From Escarpia spicata (Eukaryota > Annelida > Polychaeta > Sabellida > Siboglinidae), in contig OZ023206.1 in assembly GCA_963995525.1 (NCBI GenBank), positions 63,150,366-63,214,365 on the forward strand: 64,000 nucleotides of DNA, given 5' to 3'. This document shows, one piece after another, positions 1 through 11,855 of the stretch. The notes beneath the pieces were generated by a model, which saw only the letters and a list, made by a program, of their open reading frames with translations, did not search any database and was not told where the DNA came from. The translations under genes were made by a program, and so were the position numbers. Positions within the stretch are counted from its first letter, which is position 1; every line of letters starts with the position of its first letter.

Positions 1-1310
1 AGAATCCCAACTGACTTATCAAGATCGATTTTTGTAGCAATACCAAAGAAACCAGTTGCGATTGAATGTAAACTACACCGTACAATTAGTCTCATGAGTC
101 ACTTCACAAAGACGTTGCTTAAAATTAACATGGCCAGGATGATAAACAAAATAAAGCAGGAAATTGCTGAAGAACATTGTAGAAGATAAAGGTACAAGTA
201 ATGCAATATGCATCATACGAAGAGCTAGTGATTGAGAGAGCATTGGAAGTGCAGAAAGATATGTATATGTATGTTTTATTGATTACACAAAGGCATTTGA
301 CAGCGTTCGTCATGAAGAAATCATATAAATACTGGAAATCTGAACATCGATAAGAAAGATCTGAGAGTTGTGAGAAATCTATACTGGGAATAAACAGCAG
401 CAATGCGAATAGAAAATGACATCAGTAAATTTCAAGAAATAAAACGTGACGTAAGACAAAGATGTGTCCTGTCCCCCGATATCTTTTCAGTATACAGTAA
501 GATCATCTTACGTACGCTAGAAGATATGCCCGGTATTCAAATAAGAGGGTACAATGTGAATCATTTATGATATGCATACGACAAGGTGTTTATTTCTGAA
601 AATGAAATATATATTCAACTGATGTTACATACAGTAATCGGGGAAAGTGAGAAAAAAGGTATGTGCCTGAAAAAAAAAAAAAAAAAAAAAACAATGGAAA
701 TCTCAAAGAAAAATTACAATCCAACATGCAACATAATAGCATATGACACTGTCTTGAAGCAAGTCCAAACATTTAACTATCTGGGATCACTTATAACATC
801 TGATGGTTGATTCAACGATGAGATCAAGAAACGAATGGTTCAGGCCAAAGAAGCTTTTCAAAACATGAAAAACATTTTAACAAACAAAATATATATCATT
901 TGAAGTGAGAAAAAGTGTACTGCAATGCTACATAGAGCCCATATTGCTATATGGGTGTGAATCTTGGGCAATAACCAAACATTCCCAAAAAACATAGAAG
1001 CCACTGAAACGTGGTTCTTGAGAAGAAAGCTGCGAGTGCCATGGATTGAAAAGAAAAGCAATGAAGTCATCCTTAGGACAGCCAAATCAAAAAGAAATTA
1101 ACAAAATTAGATTTATACATAAAATAATGAGAAATAGAAAGTTAGAACATATAGTAACAGCAGGTTCCATAAAGATCCATATGACGCCAGAGGATAACAG
1201 TAATAGATGTCAACGGGGTATGGAAGGAGCGCAACAGAACTGCTACAAACTACAAACGACCGTGCGGTTTCATGGTCGCCCGCGCCTGTGACAGACATCT
1301 CTCATAGATA
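1..1310 (+). mobile_element. Dead LINE, RT core to C-terminus
   Basis: Conceptual translation in shifting frames reads through the reverse transcriptase and C-terminal region of an APE-type LINE. Visible blocks in order are an IPKK motif near base 45, a DYTKAFDSV block near 285-310, a VRQ-CVLSPD block near 453-480, a damaged active site reading YAYD instead of YADD near 570-582, FNYLGSLI near 772-795, and the WFLRRKLRVPW C-terminal block near 1010-1045. Stops and frameshifts occur throughout, and an A-run at about 669-690 interrupts it. The 5' part lies outside the window. I recognise the superfamily from these blocks but do not assign the clade. It cannot encode a working enzyme. Confidence 0.85.
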
Positions 1311-1620
1311 AGATTATATGAATCATCATTAAGAGATCTTTGATAAGTTGGCTCCGCTTAAAATAATATTTTAAAGCATAGCAATTTGGTTATATTTATT
1401 AATTAAACAGCTCAAACAATTAAGTTTTATTGTTTTTCATATTGGTATACTGCAAAGTGTGACTGTATGAAGTTCAGGCGTAAAATTAAATAATTCACAA
1501 CACGCCAAAATTGGTTTATAAGTGCAAAATTAGCATCGCCAAAATAATAATATATGTGTGATAAATATGAATTTATATTGGTCGATATGTTATAAATAAT
1601 AACAATAAATTCAATACTTC
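1311..1620 (+). other. AT-rich LINE-flank tail, shared with 17.28-17.52 kb
   Basis: This non-coding stretch follows the LINE C-terminus. It is repeated with small changes at about 17,280-17,515, again directly downstream of a fragment of the same LINE. The shared order (LINE, this tail, 33-bp unit, then an ATTCAGGTGATTTGAA flank) means the tail belongs to the same repeat or duplicated block. Confidence 0.75.
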
Positions 1621-2716
1621 GCTATACCGCAAAGCAGACCTATATTTTCAACAGTAATGCTATGAAGCAGTCCTATATTTTCAAAAGTTATGCTATGAAG
1701 CAGTCCTATATTTTCAACAGTAATGCTATGAAGCAGTCCTGTATTTTCAACAGTAATGCTATGAAGCAGTCCTATATTTTCAACAGTAATGCTATGAAGC
1801 AGTCCTATATTTTCAACAGTAATGCTATGAAGCAGTCCTGTATTTTCAACAGTAATGCTATGAAGCAGTCCTATATTTTCAACAGTAATGCTATGAAGCA
1901 GTCCTATATTTTCAACAGTAATGCTATGAAGCAGTCCTATATTTTCAACAGTAATGCTATGAAGCAGTCCTATATTTTCAACAGTAGTGCTATGAAGCAG
2001 TCCTGTATTTTCAACAGTAATGCTATGAAGCAGTCCTGTATTTTCAACAGTAATGCTATGAAGCAGTCCTATATTTTCAACAGTAATGCTATGAAGCAGT
2101 CCTATATTTTCAACAGTAATGCTATGAAGCAGTCCTGTATTTTCAACAGTAATGCTATGAAGCAGTCCTATATTTTCAACTGTAATGCTATGAAGCAGTC
2201 CTGTATTTCAACAGTAATGCTATGAAGCAGTCCTATATTTTCAACTGTAATGCTATGAAGCAGTCCGGTATTTTCAACAGTAATGCTATGAAGCAGTCCT
2301 ATATTTTCAACAGTAATGCTATGAAGCAGTCCTATATTTTCAACAGTAATGCTATGAAGCAGTCCGGTATTTTCAACAGTAATGCTATGAAGCAGTCCTA
2401 TATTTTCAACAGTAATGCTATGAAGCAGTCCTGTATTTTCAACAGTAATGCTATGAAGCAGTCCTGTATTTTCAACAGTAATGCTATGAAGCAGTCCTAT
2501 ATTTTCAACAGTAATGCTATGAAGCAGTCCTGTATTTTCAACAGTAATGCTATGAAGCAGTCCTATATTTTCAACAGTAATGCTATGAAGCAGTCCTGTA
2601 TTTTCAACAGTAATGCTATGAAGCAGTCCTATATTTTCAACAGTAATGCTATGAAGCAGTCCTATATTTTCAACAGTAATGCTATGAAGCAGTCCTATAT
2701 TTTCAACTGTAATGCT
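1621..2716 (+). repeat. 33-bp minisatellite, about 33 units
   Basis: A 33-bp unit is repeated head to tail with very little divergence. Because 33 is a multiple of three, one forward frame stays open and reads as an 11-residue repeat (MKQSYIFNSNA). A single missing T near 2207 splits that frame. Almost all variation between units is in one codon (TAT, TGT or GGT, giving Y, C or G), with a second minor site (AGT or TGT). The first unit at 1621-1653 is degenerate. Other forward and reverse frames contain stops in every unit. I read it as non-coding satellite DNA. Confidence 0.97.
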
Positions 2717-4250
2717 ATTCAGGTGATTTGAAGCTATGATTAATCAAGTAAAGGGTATTTATTTTGTCTTCCAGGGACTTGCACCACGCGTCACTGCTGA
2801 AACGCAATACATGTCATAAGTGGCGAACTTTAATTCGTAAACATGACACAGATAACAATACAAACATTTTCATGCGGTATTTCAAATCCGCGTTGACAAT
2901 ACGATTTTTAAAATATTTTTAAAATAATCATACATTTAACATGAGTTTTCTTAGCAATTGTTTGTGATCGTTTCAGTCTGTTTAATTACAAATTGGTCGT
3001 CTAAAGAAAATGTGTTGGCCGTTGCTCATGGTAGAATGAGAAACCAATTGTCGTTCCTGTATTTAACGGCAACTCGTTAACCAATAATTATAGGACACGC
3101 CATGTGGATCTACTGCATGTACCGATTTCTAAAACCAACGTATTATATAAAACCATTAGACGTCGAGGTGTTAAGCTATGGAACTATATAACAACAACAG
3201 TGGATTGTATATATGCACTGGCAACGTCTAAATATCAAGAGATTTTTGTGAGTAAATAATGTTAGTGACTTATATAACTAACATTCATTGTTGCATTCTA
3301 ATGCGTGTATTCATGACAATAGTATTGCTGTGATTTGTGTTGCTGATTTCTTTTCTTCAATTGCACAATCTGTTTCTTCTTCTTCTTTTTATTAAATTAT
3401 TTTACGTGCACCATGGAATTACATATGCATTACATGTATGGAGAGGGAACATCAGCCACTCGTGGCTTTAAACTCTCATTATAGAAACTATAACAATGTA
3501 TGTATCAAATGTGCATTAAATATCGAATGTATTGTGTCATAGTTTTTGTAATAAACCATCATCATCATGTCATCATCAACCTTGACAGACACGACGACGG
3601 CAACAAAATACAAAAAACACGTGCATCACTTTTGTTTATTGCGCCGTAGACTTTAAACATTCATCCACATACATCTCCATGATTGGCAACTGCCTCTAGC
3701 TATAGATTAGGCTTTAGCTTTCCTTTTAGTTGGTTCACTGGCACAGATGTGTAAATAAACCGGCCGTTAGATCGAGGTCTCGTCAGAAATGTTCCTGACC
3801 TCAATCTAACGCCACGTGTTTTGATAAATCGTATTTTCCGACTGAGGTCCTATAACTAATTTCGAACAGACATGGTCATAATTAATTTTAAGGTTTTTCT
3901 GTCAATTACACCAAAACGAAATACAAATCTGCACAAACGAACAAACACTTCATAGCGAATGCTTTGTAGGTTTGCATTTCCGTGAACGTTAGAAGCCACA
4001 AATCGAACTGAGGGAGGAGTTAGAAATAATATATATTACTACGCATTTACATTTGTTAACAAGCCTAATACATGCTGTTTTAAAAGTACTTGACTATGTC
4101 GACACATGAAATACACATGGGTAATAAACATGAAAAAATGGACTTGCAAATTGAAATTGTGAATCATCAGTAATGCTCATGCAGTATAAGCTGGTTTAGA
4201 AATCATTTGTTTATCTCTACGCGTCGGTGAATATTTCTCCCACTGCCAAC
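2717..4250. other. No gene seen; one strong hairpin
   Basis: AT-rich sequence with no convincing coding region. An inverted repeat with 15-bp arms (3765-3779 and 3797-3811, one mismatch) could form a hairpin with a 17-base loop. The flank at 2717-2760 is shared with 17,590-17,640. Confidence 0.7.
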
Positions 4251-4254
4251 GCAG

Positions 4255-4540
4255 CTACCATTCCGGCATTCGTTCCTTGAACACCTGGTATTCAGGCAAC
4301 ACTGGCAGTCGCAAGGAATTTGCACAGGTGTTGGCGAACGGCACGCCTTCTAAGTATGCATAATCTGCATCTCCGGGGTAGTTGAACTCCAACGCTGGGA
4401 TGGGTTCAAATCCCAGCGGGGGGACTACGTCCAGCCCAGTGACGAATGCCAGTAGCTGGCCAAGACGCCCTTCTTCTATAACAGCAAACGATTCCACCAT
4501 GACAGTTACCGTAGCCGAATACTTAAAACTATGTTTTGGT
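4255..4540 (-). pseudogene. HECT-type E3 ligase C-lobe exon
   Basis: The minus-strand reading frame matches the C-lobe of HECT ubiquitin ligases. It has an LAFVTGLDVVPPLGF block, an I-x-ALEFN strand, and the signature NTCANSLRLPV that holds the thioester cysteine (codon 4324-4326). HECT enzymes accept ubiquitin on this cysteine and pass it to a substrate lysine. A splice acceptor (AG at 4542-4541 on the minus strand) precedes the frame. The stop comes soon after FKERM, slightly earlier than usual for the family. A damaged N-lobe exon lies upstream at 5444-5612. No further N-terminal exons were found, so this is probably a decayed or partial copy of the G2E3-like HECT genes that are expanded in many invertebrates. 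Confidence 0.7.
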
Positions 4541-5443
4541 CTGGTGCGTATATACAAATGTATTTAAAAAAGCACGTCGACACTATTGCAACTGGTTTGG
4601 CCTGATTATTCACGCATTTACTGGAAGGAAAAACTTAGAGAAATATAGGGTGTCCACTCTTAAGCACTGTCGAGGTGATACATTCTCATTATATCTATGC
4701 ACGGAAGACTTTTATAAGATTGTCTCGGTTTGAGTTTTTTTCGACACATATTTATTTACATTGGTCTTGTAGGTACACAAAGGTGGCAACATAATTGTAT
4801 AAAAGTGCCACCCAGCAATAAATGTTATTGTTTGTATCATTTTAAAATGTTATGAATGGAAATGTGCTGTGTTTTCTTTTGTTTTTCTATTGTGGTTATG
4901 TTATTTTGTCGCACACTGTTATCGCTTTAAAAACGTTTGCCTTATATTTTTGTTCAAACAAAATACCTCTGGAGTCAACAGTTCAGAGAAAGATACAACG
5001 GAATGTCCAAAATTGCTCGGCATCCATTTGTTATTGACGTGTTTTGAGAACGCCAATTCACACTACTGCGCATGTGCATTCATGGAAGTGTGTGGAAGTT
5101 TGCATATAAATAACACATAAATGTAAACAAAATAATTTATACTAAATATATGTATTTGCATTGTGATTGGACTGCCGATTTATTTAAAGTATTTATGTGC
5201 TGCCTGTGCTATATAACATTTACTCTGACTGCAGGCATCACAGTTGTTCCTGCCACTGTTTACTTAAATCGAATCTCGCGCTATATGCAGACGAACGGAA
5301 TTTTACCAGGAATACTTTGCGTAGAGCGGAACTATACCGATCTCCGAACAGGTCAATGGTTTGACCCCCTTTTGCTAGCCAACAGGTCATGGGATGAATA
5401 AATAATTGTATATAATTATTATTACAGATCAATACTATTCTAC

Positions 5444-5612
5444 CTTCGAGATCTTGTAAGAAGTCTCGCCAATGCATCTGCGTTCGCAGTTCGGCTCTCC
5501 TCCTGTTGGATCCTTCTTCGCCGCTGAATGTCACTACAAACAGATTGTCCACCTGGATGCAATCTAGTTGCGAATCGCTGTGGATGAACAGAGGCCTCAT
5601 CACCTCTGCATT
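5444..5612 (-). pseudogene. HECT N-lobe exon remnant
   Basis: The minus strand reads VTFSGEEGSN near 5510-5540 and continues to a FLQDLE end followed by a splice donor (GT at 5443-5442). F-x-GEEG followed by an arginine-rich RRAELRT is the usual start of the HECT N-lobe. The normal double-glycine and arginine loop is disturbed here, and a stop lies just upstream in the same frame. The order and orientation relative to 4255-4540 fit one gene whose exons are separated by an intron of about 0.9 kb. It is probably non-functional. Confidence 0.5.
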
Positions 5613-5674
5613 CTATTTCAAAACAATAATCGCATCCACATGTGACCACATCAAAGCAGTTGCCTACACACAAC

Positions 5675-5727
5675 TATGACCAGACACTCTCAATAATTAC
5701 CACTTCGTGCCGCATGCTATATTGGGC
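5675..5727 (+). repeat. Short dispersed repeat, also at 45,105-45,157
   Basis: A stretch of about 50 bases starting ACTATGACCAGACA and running to GCTATAT recurs at about 45,105-45,157 with few changes. The flanking sequences differ. It may be the end of an unnamed transposon. Confidence 0.6.
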
Positions 5728-6355
5728 GGCATCGTAAATCGCTGCGATTGACAGGCAGTTACACTGTAGCGTATCTACGGTTTGGTAAACTGTGCCTCAG
5801 CTATTCGATTCACTTAACTAAAAAGAAACAATTAAACTGTAGACAGAAAAAAACATGTGACGCAAATGACGGCTAAATTCAGTTTTTTCGATGATTTAAT
5901 GTACATGCTTCTTGTTAAACCGACTTCGAATATTATAGCTATTTATAACAATTGAAACATAAACTTGGACACAAATGAACGGCATTTGCAATAAGCGAAA
6001 GTTGACAAAAGTTGTCGTCTCTTCCCATGTATACAAAATAAGTTTTATATTTTCTACCAAGGATATCCAGACGGAAACAATTTAAAAACTGCATTTGAGC
6101 GGTAGAAGAAGTACATATATGTCATGTTATGAAATATGTTTGCCCCAGACTTTCGTCACAACATTTAGAAGTACGAACACAACAAATTATGTGCGCAAAC
6201 CAAATGTATATGTAACCGTATACGTACAGTCAGAATCATCAGCCATGATCACATGCTCTGAACACAAAAAGGAATGCGTTTAATAAAATACAAATGGCTG
6301 CCAAAGTCTCGTTTTCGACGTACGCATGCTCATTGCGGCACCTTTATAATGTATA

Positions 6356-6577
6356 CCATCGCATCGCGCATCGCATCGCGTATCGCATCGCGCATCGCAT
6401 ATCGCATCGCGCATCGCATCGCGCATCGCGTATCGCATCGCGCATCGCATTGCGTATCGCATCGCGTATCGCATCGCATCGCCCATCGCATCGCGCATCG
6501 CATCGCATCGCGCATCGCATCGCGCATCGACCATCGCATCGCCCATCACATCGCTCATCGCATCGCGCATCGCGTCA
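6356..6577. repeat. CATCGC-based satellite
   Basis: About 220 bp are built from CATCG, CATCGC and GCGCATCG words in irregular order. The imperfect period keeps several frames open on both strands, giving arginine/isoleucine/alanine- or methionine/arginine-rich phantom peptides. Confidence 0.95.
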
Positions 6578-6589
6578 TCGCCCCATGGC

Positions 6590-9120
6590 GCTGCAGGTTG
6601 CCACACAAAAACGCGATGGCCCTTCTCGGCCATCATAGATAACGTAGAACACATAAAAATAAATCTTTCGTTGATTGATTTATTAAAATATATGTTCAAA
6701 TATAACATAGTCTGAACACGTGATCGATCATACACTACCTAATATAGCAGATTTTACAATATACAGAATTCAAATATACACTCATGATTAATTCCAGTGA
6801 TAACACAATTATAACCTCTAATAACGTAATATACACATGTTGCTAATCCTGGCTAAATGTTTACATTATATATTGGTGTATCTATTTAAAAAAATAACCC
6901 ACTCAACAAAAGAAATTGCAATGTTGTGTCACAAAGGGGGTACAATTAATTTGGGTGACGGTGAAAACGGAAAACATTGAACACCGAATCGGCCTGTAGA
7001 CGATTGGTACAGGTGAGAATGGATCTTAGCAACTACAGACATAACTCCCTGTGCTTACATGCTCGCGGTGACCTGCCTTTTGGAATACGTGGTAATAATG
7101 TGGCCAAAATATCCTATCCGTGGTTGATCTCAGTGATCTTCCCTATGAACATATCTTTGACATATAATTTCACTGCACCAAAGTTTCCGAAAATAATCTC
7201 TTCACGTGTTTTCCATTCGCGCGTGACCTCTTTGCTGATTTCTGAGATTGTTGAGTCGTTGGTTCCTCAGTTGTCAGCGTGCCATCTTCTACGTTTTTGG
7301 TGTTTCGTCTATGGTTACTCTCATTTCCTTTTTTTCTACATATAATGGCATTCCCTGTATATGTAGGATGGAAGACCAGCAGAAGGGATTGAAACACGAC
7401 ATCTTAACGATGTACTATTTGATAGTCTACTAATCTCACAGCGTGTGTCCTCATTGAGCTGTGGACTCTAGTGGGGTCAGCACACTGATAGTTTTCCCAT
7501 TGGCGACCATGTTAACGTTTTGTCTGATTATAAGAAAACGTGACCTATAAAATGTCTTAAACTAGCCAAATTGCTGCCAAATACCCTTCCGCTTAGTAAA
7601 ATCACCATTTTACTGTCAACAACTTCTACAATCACATCTATAAATCTGACTACTCAAATGCACTTATGTCAGAGCAGGTGAATATTTAAAAAAAATTCCC
7701 AATTACCATTACTGAGACTCTTTCACTTTACGAACTGAGCAAAGAGCAGCTCTATTACCATATCATGTTTATATATTTAATTATAGCTAAGTATGCATGT
7801 GTACATTTGTCAATGTCTGCATGGACACACGGATGTAAGCAAAAGCCCAGTGGAGTCGAGCTCAACAATAAACATGCTAAATGGGTGCGTGAATGAACGA
7901 ATATATCACAAATCTTGCAGGATTATATTCAGTATACATTATGTTAGACATCTACAAGAACACATTTATTATTTTTGCTAAAATATTTTAAACTAACTTT
8001 AAACAAATCTGAATTATTTTCGCACTAAATATATGTTTTGGCAGTTTGTAGACTAATTTTACACCCATCCCATCGCAAATATTCATAATAAAGCTTGAAG
8101 ACCGTGATTACATTACTATATATTGAGAATAGTCTTCCCTAATATGCTAGCTCGATTAAAGTCAAATTAATTAGTTATTAGTTGTGTGCATGTTCTAGAA
8201 TTTTATTATATAAATGCAAAGGTAATTGCTGTTCCACATTGCACCTATTTGCTTCGTGTTTACAATGTGTTAAGATAACAGTATGACAACACTTACAATT
8301 AATGGATTTCGCGACTATCCTAATCAGTATCAATCTAAATTGAACGCTAAATAATATAATCTGGATGAACGAAGGGCCCTGCCTACCAATTCATAAAATG
8401 AGTCTGTGTACGTATAGCCCCTTGCTAACATAATTTTTATAATAAGCCCTAACATCTCCCCGCGAAAAACAAAATGAAACGCGCGTGATACATGTGTCAA
8501 ACGCTCCTTGCCCTAACGACCAATCACGAGCGCCTGTTTGCTTTTCATAATTGAATCACAAAGACGTGTGCGTACGTGTGTAAGGGACATCGTGGGTAGG
8601 AGGGGTTGGTTGGTGGAGTTCACTCTTTTTTAACTTTTTTTAACTTGTTTAAAACTTTTTTTTCTCCACATTTTTAAAAATTGAAATAGACCATTGGGAC
8701 GCTTTGAGGGGCTCCCCTCAATCACGCCCAGGCTCGAGGATAGGACGGTTGGGTTGGTGGATGACAGCCTCTTAGCGGGTGCGGGCGCGTGTGTAAGGGT
8801 TAGGACGGCCTGATGGACGGCTAATGAACGCCTCTTATGTGGAATATCATCGCGTGAGTGTGTTTGGGGCCCCTTCAACCACGCCCAACATGCACGAACG
8901 TGGGATGAAGGAACCAACGAATAGTAGGTGTGGGCGTGAACGTGAGATGTCAGGTGTGCGTGAAGGTAATATGACGGACTAAGGGACAGTAATGGTCACC
9001 TCTGTGAAAATTCATTCCCAGGGGCAGCACATTCAACTAGGTCCAAATGCTTCACTTCATGTTAAGCCTCAGGCGGCCAAACTGAGAGAACAAAGGGAAT
9101 GTTATGCATGAGTAACTGTG
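6590..9120. other. No gene recognised
   Basis: Most of this stretch is AT-rich with only short unsupported reading frames. About 8570-8960 is richer in G and C and contains repeated words such as GTGTGTAAGGG and GGGCGTG. I see no coding structure, RNA gene or repeat unit that I can name. Confidence 0.6.
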
Positions 9121-9127
9121 AATAGCT

Positions 9128-9456
9128 ATGCCTTCCACTCAGTGTTGTGTGCCAAACTGCTATAATCGAGGTGGCCACTAATTCCCCCACAGTGATAAGA
9201 AGAGGTACAGTGCATGGCTGAATGCTATACGACGTGTTTGGCCCACCGCCAAAGCCCCAGCAGGAGTAGTGTTGTGTGCTGAGAGCATTTTGTGGCAGCG
9301 GACTACATCACAGAAACCACACATGGTGAGTTATTTTATGCCTCACATAAATCCCGTTATGCTGCAAGGATGGCCCATAAAATGAACAATGCAAGAAGAT
9401 GGGATATTCTAGTATACATGCCATTTTTATTATGGACCATGGGAATAGTGTATTGT
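9128..9456 (+). pseudogene. Broken THAP-domain exon
   Basis: The frame opening at ATG 9128 reads MPSTQCCVPNCYNRGG, a C-x4-C start of a THAP zinc finger. A TAA at 9179-9181 is followed in the same frame by FPHSDKKRYSAWLNAIRR, which matches the F-P and tryptophan positions of THAP domains. A two-base frameshift near 9280 restores CAEHF, the C-x2-H half of the zinc site, and then an open stretch to about 9456. THAP domains bind DNA and occur in P-element transposases and host proteins. With one stop and one frameshift this copy cannot make the domain. It lies back to back with the YqaJ-like nuclease on the other strand. Confidence 0.7.
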
Positions 9457-9530
9457 CATGTGATATATTGACAAGTTCTGACTGAATACTGTAATATGTC
9501 TGCATCGTTGTGTTTCATGTTGTGCAAACA

Positions 9531-10444
9531 CTAATATTGCAGGCAGTACTTGTCAGTGTTTTTGAACAGGTAATGATCAAGGGCCGCATGACTTGCATGA
9601 TCTTTGTAGAATTTCTCGAGCTTCAAGATTATGGATGTTATCTTATCAGGGTCTCTCTCTATGCGCATGATATTAACGTCTTTCAATGTGTAGACCACAA
9701 AGTCACACGATTGTCGGCCAGTGCACAACAGCTGACCTTGCACCTGATAATAATAATCATGGTCTTCACCCAATGAAAATCCATCCAGGTGTTGGATCAG
9801 ATATGGCACAGTGAGGTGGTTGATCTCTTTGTCCTTACTCGTATAGGGACACTTCGCCTCTACAATCACATTGTCGTCTACTATGAGATCCGTGGTACTG
9901 CCAAGGAATGGGTACTCCACACACACACAAATTCCACATTCTTGTGTAACCACACCCTTTGCCTTTTCATAAGCTTTGATGGCAATCGGGTCGTATCGGC
10001 GACCATGGTCAATGGACTTTGCCTCACTGGAATCAGGTACGACCTGGCCAGCTTGTCACGATCCGTTCTATCAGTGGCTTTGCATATCCTGCCAAAATTT
10101 GACGACTAGAGCCTAATGCAACGTTCAGCATACCACTTGTTTGTAGCGGCTTGCCCTCTTGTCACTCCTTCTGTTCTCTTGATGTCTGTGGCGGTAGCCT
10201 TGCTGACACCAATACATTGAAGAAACTGTTCTTCTGGGTGCAGCTCTAGGTAGTCATAGTCATTGACAATGGCATATATGTTGGCTGGAGGAATTGTCTG
10301 CAGTATTGGCATTCGTTGTCTGGTATTAGATGTTGCCTGGAATACAATGCTAGCATTCTGGAAGTGGTGGGAGTAACGTGTGTTCAGGAGGATGTCTGGC
10401 AACCGCCAACTTGGTCGTTTTCGCCACCACCCAGCGGCTACCAC
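9531..10444 (-). pseudogene. YqaJ-type exonuclease-like gene, broken
   Basis: The minus strand encodes a PD-(D/E)XK nuclease fold of the YqaJ/lambda-exonuclease type. In order there is a TRGQ-x5-KWYAERC block near 10,110-10,165, SSNFGRICK just after an in-frame TAG, HGRRYDPIAIKAYEKAKG near 9960-10,010, GSTTDLIV with the metal-binding Asp (codon 9890-9888), VIVEAKCP with the Glu and Lys of the E-x-K motif (9860-9852), and YYQVQGQLLCTG with the conserved glutamine. The catalytic residues are present, but one stop (about 10,109) and one frameshift between LARSYLI and SEAKSIDHG break the gene. Proteins of this family are common in molluscs, cnidarians and other invertebrates, often repetitive and with zinc-binding domains. 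Their cellular role is not known to me. Confidence 0.75.
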
Positions 10445-10914
10445 GCAAAACGCGCGATCGCCCCAGCGCCGTGTAAACCCTAACTTTCACCGATAGTGGG
10501 GAATTCAGATGGCAAAACGCTACATCCTGTCCACTAGGTGCGCCTATGATAGATTTATGGGTGTTAAATGTGTGTGTGCGTGCGTGCGTGCGTGCGCGTG
10601 AATGATGAAGTAACGGAGGCGTGAGTAATTCAGATTGGTCAAACTGTGACATCAATGGTAGGTTAGACTATGCAATTTATGCACACGGGGTCCAAATTAA
10701 GCACGTTCAAAAGACAATCAACTAGACAAATGTAACGTTCAATATATATGTAACACGAAAGAACGGACATACAAGACGAAATACCACTCAAAGAAGCAAA
10801 ATCGCTTATTTTCAACAGACACACAAGGCTAAACAGGACGGACAAACATGTTTCTTATACGAACTGGTCATCCCTAAACTAACACGTAAATTCATTAGGT
10901 GGCGCTTCTTTGTA

Positions 10915-11276
10915 AGTACATGACACAGAGTACACGCATGACACAGTACATGTGTGACACACAATACACGCATGATACACAGGACACGCATGACACACAG
11001 TACATATATGACACACAGTACACATATGACACACAATATGTGCATGACACACGCACACAGGGTACAACATGCATGACACACAGTACATGCGGGACACACA
11101 GTGCATGCATGAGTACATGCGTGACACACAATACAGGCGTGACATACAGTACACGCGTGTCACACAGTACACGCGTGACATACAATACATACGTGAAACA
11201 CAGTACATGCGTGACACACATTACACACAGTACAACATGCATATGACACACAATACACCCATGACACACAGTACGT
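10915..11276. repeat. 18-bp minisatellite (GACACACAGTACATGCGT type)
   Basis: About 20 imperfect units of roughly 18 bp combine an ACACA run with GTACATGC or GTACACGC. Because 18 is a multiple of three, several frames remain open on both strands and give cysteine/valine/histidine-rich phantom peptides. Confidence 0.93.
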
Positions 11277-11279
11277 ATG

Positions 11280-11685
11280 TAGATGTTGAAGAGAAGTGGT
11301 GCTACGGCAGAACCTTACAGAACATTTTTTCGTCGTCTGAGTCTTCTTCTAGTTGCGGCCTCGGTTATAGGCAGCTGTTAGGCCTACGAACATGGCACCA
11401 GCTTTTTCGTTGGATTGGAAATTGTCTTCTACGTCTTGTGTTAGAAGAGCCACTTGATATGTTGTCGACATGCCGCGTCAGAAGCCAGCTCGTTATTTTG
11501 GTAGTTGCGGGTCGACGATTGGCTCTACGCATCCATATATTAAAAAGGTGAGTCCTTATATAGGGCAGTATCCAGTCCTCAGAACCGCTCAAGGCGTTTT
11601 ACACTATACTCCCTGGCAGACCTATTCAATCGAACACCATCTCGACTTGTATGAGAAGCATCCACGCTGCAATTAATGTTCGAAG
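11280..11685. other. Unassigned stretch with a short open frame
   Basis: A plus-strand ATG at 11,470 opens a 68-codon frame whose first 26 codons end at a good splice donor (AAAAAG followed by GTGAGT near 11,547). The peptide matches nothing I recognise. It may be an exon of an unknown gene or part of a repeat. Confidence 0.25.
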
Positions 11686-11689
11686 ATTA

Positions 11690-11855
11690 TTCGTTCCACC
11701 ACTGTCCATAGCAAGGTACTCATCCACACAGCTGAGTGAACTGGAGCAACGTAGAGAGAACGAACTTGCCCAAGGTTCGACACCACAGCACAGGATTCGA
11801 ACACGGGTTCTCTCGGTCAAGAGTCCGAAGCTCTAGATCCACTGCGCTCCAATAT
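11690..11855 (-). mobile_element. tRNA-derived SINE
   Basis: Read on the minus strand from 11,851, the sequence has an A-box-like region (TGGAGCGCAGTGG), then a B box TGTTCGAATCC at 11,803-11,793. Next come a GGGCAAG word and a core reading GAGTACCTTGC near 11,724-11,714, the arrangement of tRNA-derived SINEs. The two internal promoter boxes would be used by RNA polymerase III. The tRNA cloverleaf itself is not preserved. The core resembles those shared by several animal SINE superfamilies, but I do not assign a family. Confidence 0.75.

Noticed and set aside
1621..2716. CRISPR-like array
   Set aside because: Units are directly contiguous with no unique spacers, and the genome is eukaryotic.
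1662..2731. Protein with 11-residue repeats (MKQSYIFNSNA)
   Set aside because: The open frame follows from the 33-bp period. A one-base deletion breaks it, there is no signal of a gene around it, and the unit is also found singly in a non-coding LINE tail.
4380..4430. tRNA-like B box (GGTTCAAATCC) on the plus strand
   Set aside because: It lies inside the antisense of the HECT C-lobe coding region, and no A box or cloverleaf can be formed.
5150..5401. Plus-strand 83-codon frame as a gene
   Set aside because: It lies in the intron between the two HECT-like exons on the other strand and shows no motif.
6274..6735. Arg/Ile/Ala- and Met/Arg-rich frames
   Set aside because: They arise from the CATCGC satellite on both strands.
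9531..9953. Integrated phage or virus gene
   Set aside because: YqaJ-type nucleases were first known from phages, but animal genomes carry their own repetitive copies. No neighbouring viral genes are present.
10812..11269. Cys-rich small secreted-like peptides
   Set aside because: They are translations of the 18-bp minisatellite; several frames are open at once.
11690..11855. True tRNA gene
   Set aside because: A and B boxes are present, but the acceptor stem does not pair and the sequence continues into a SINE core.
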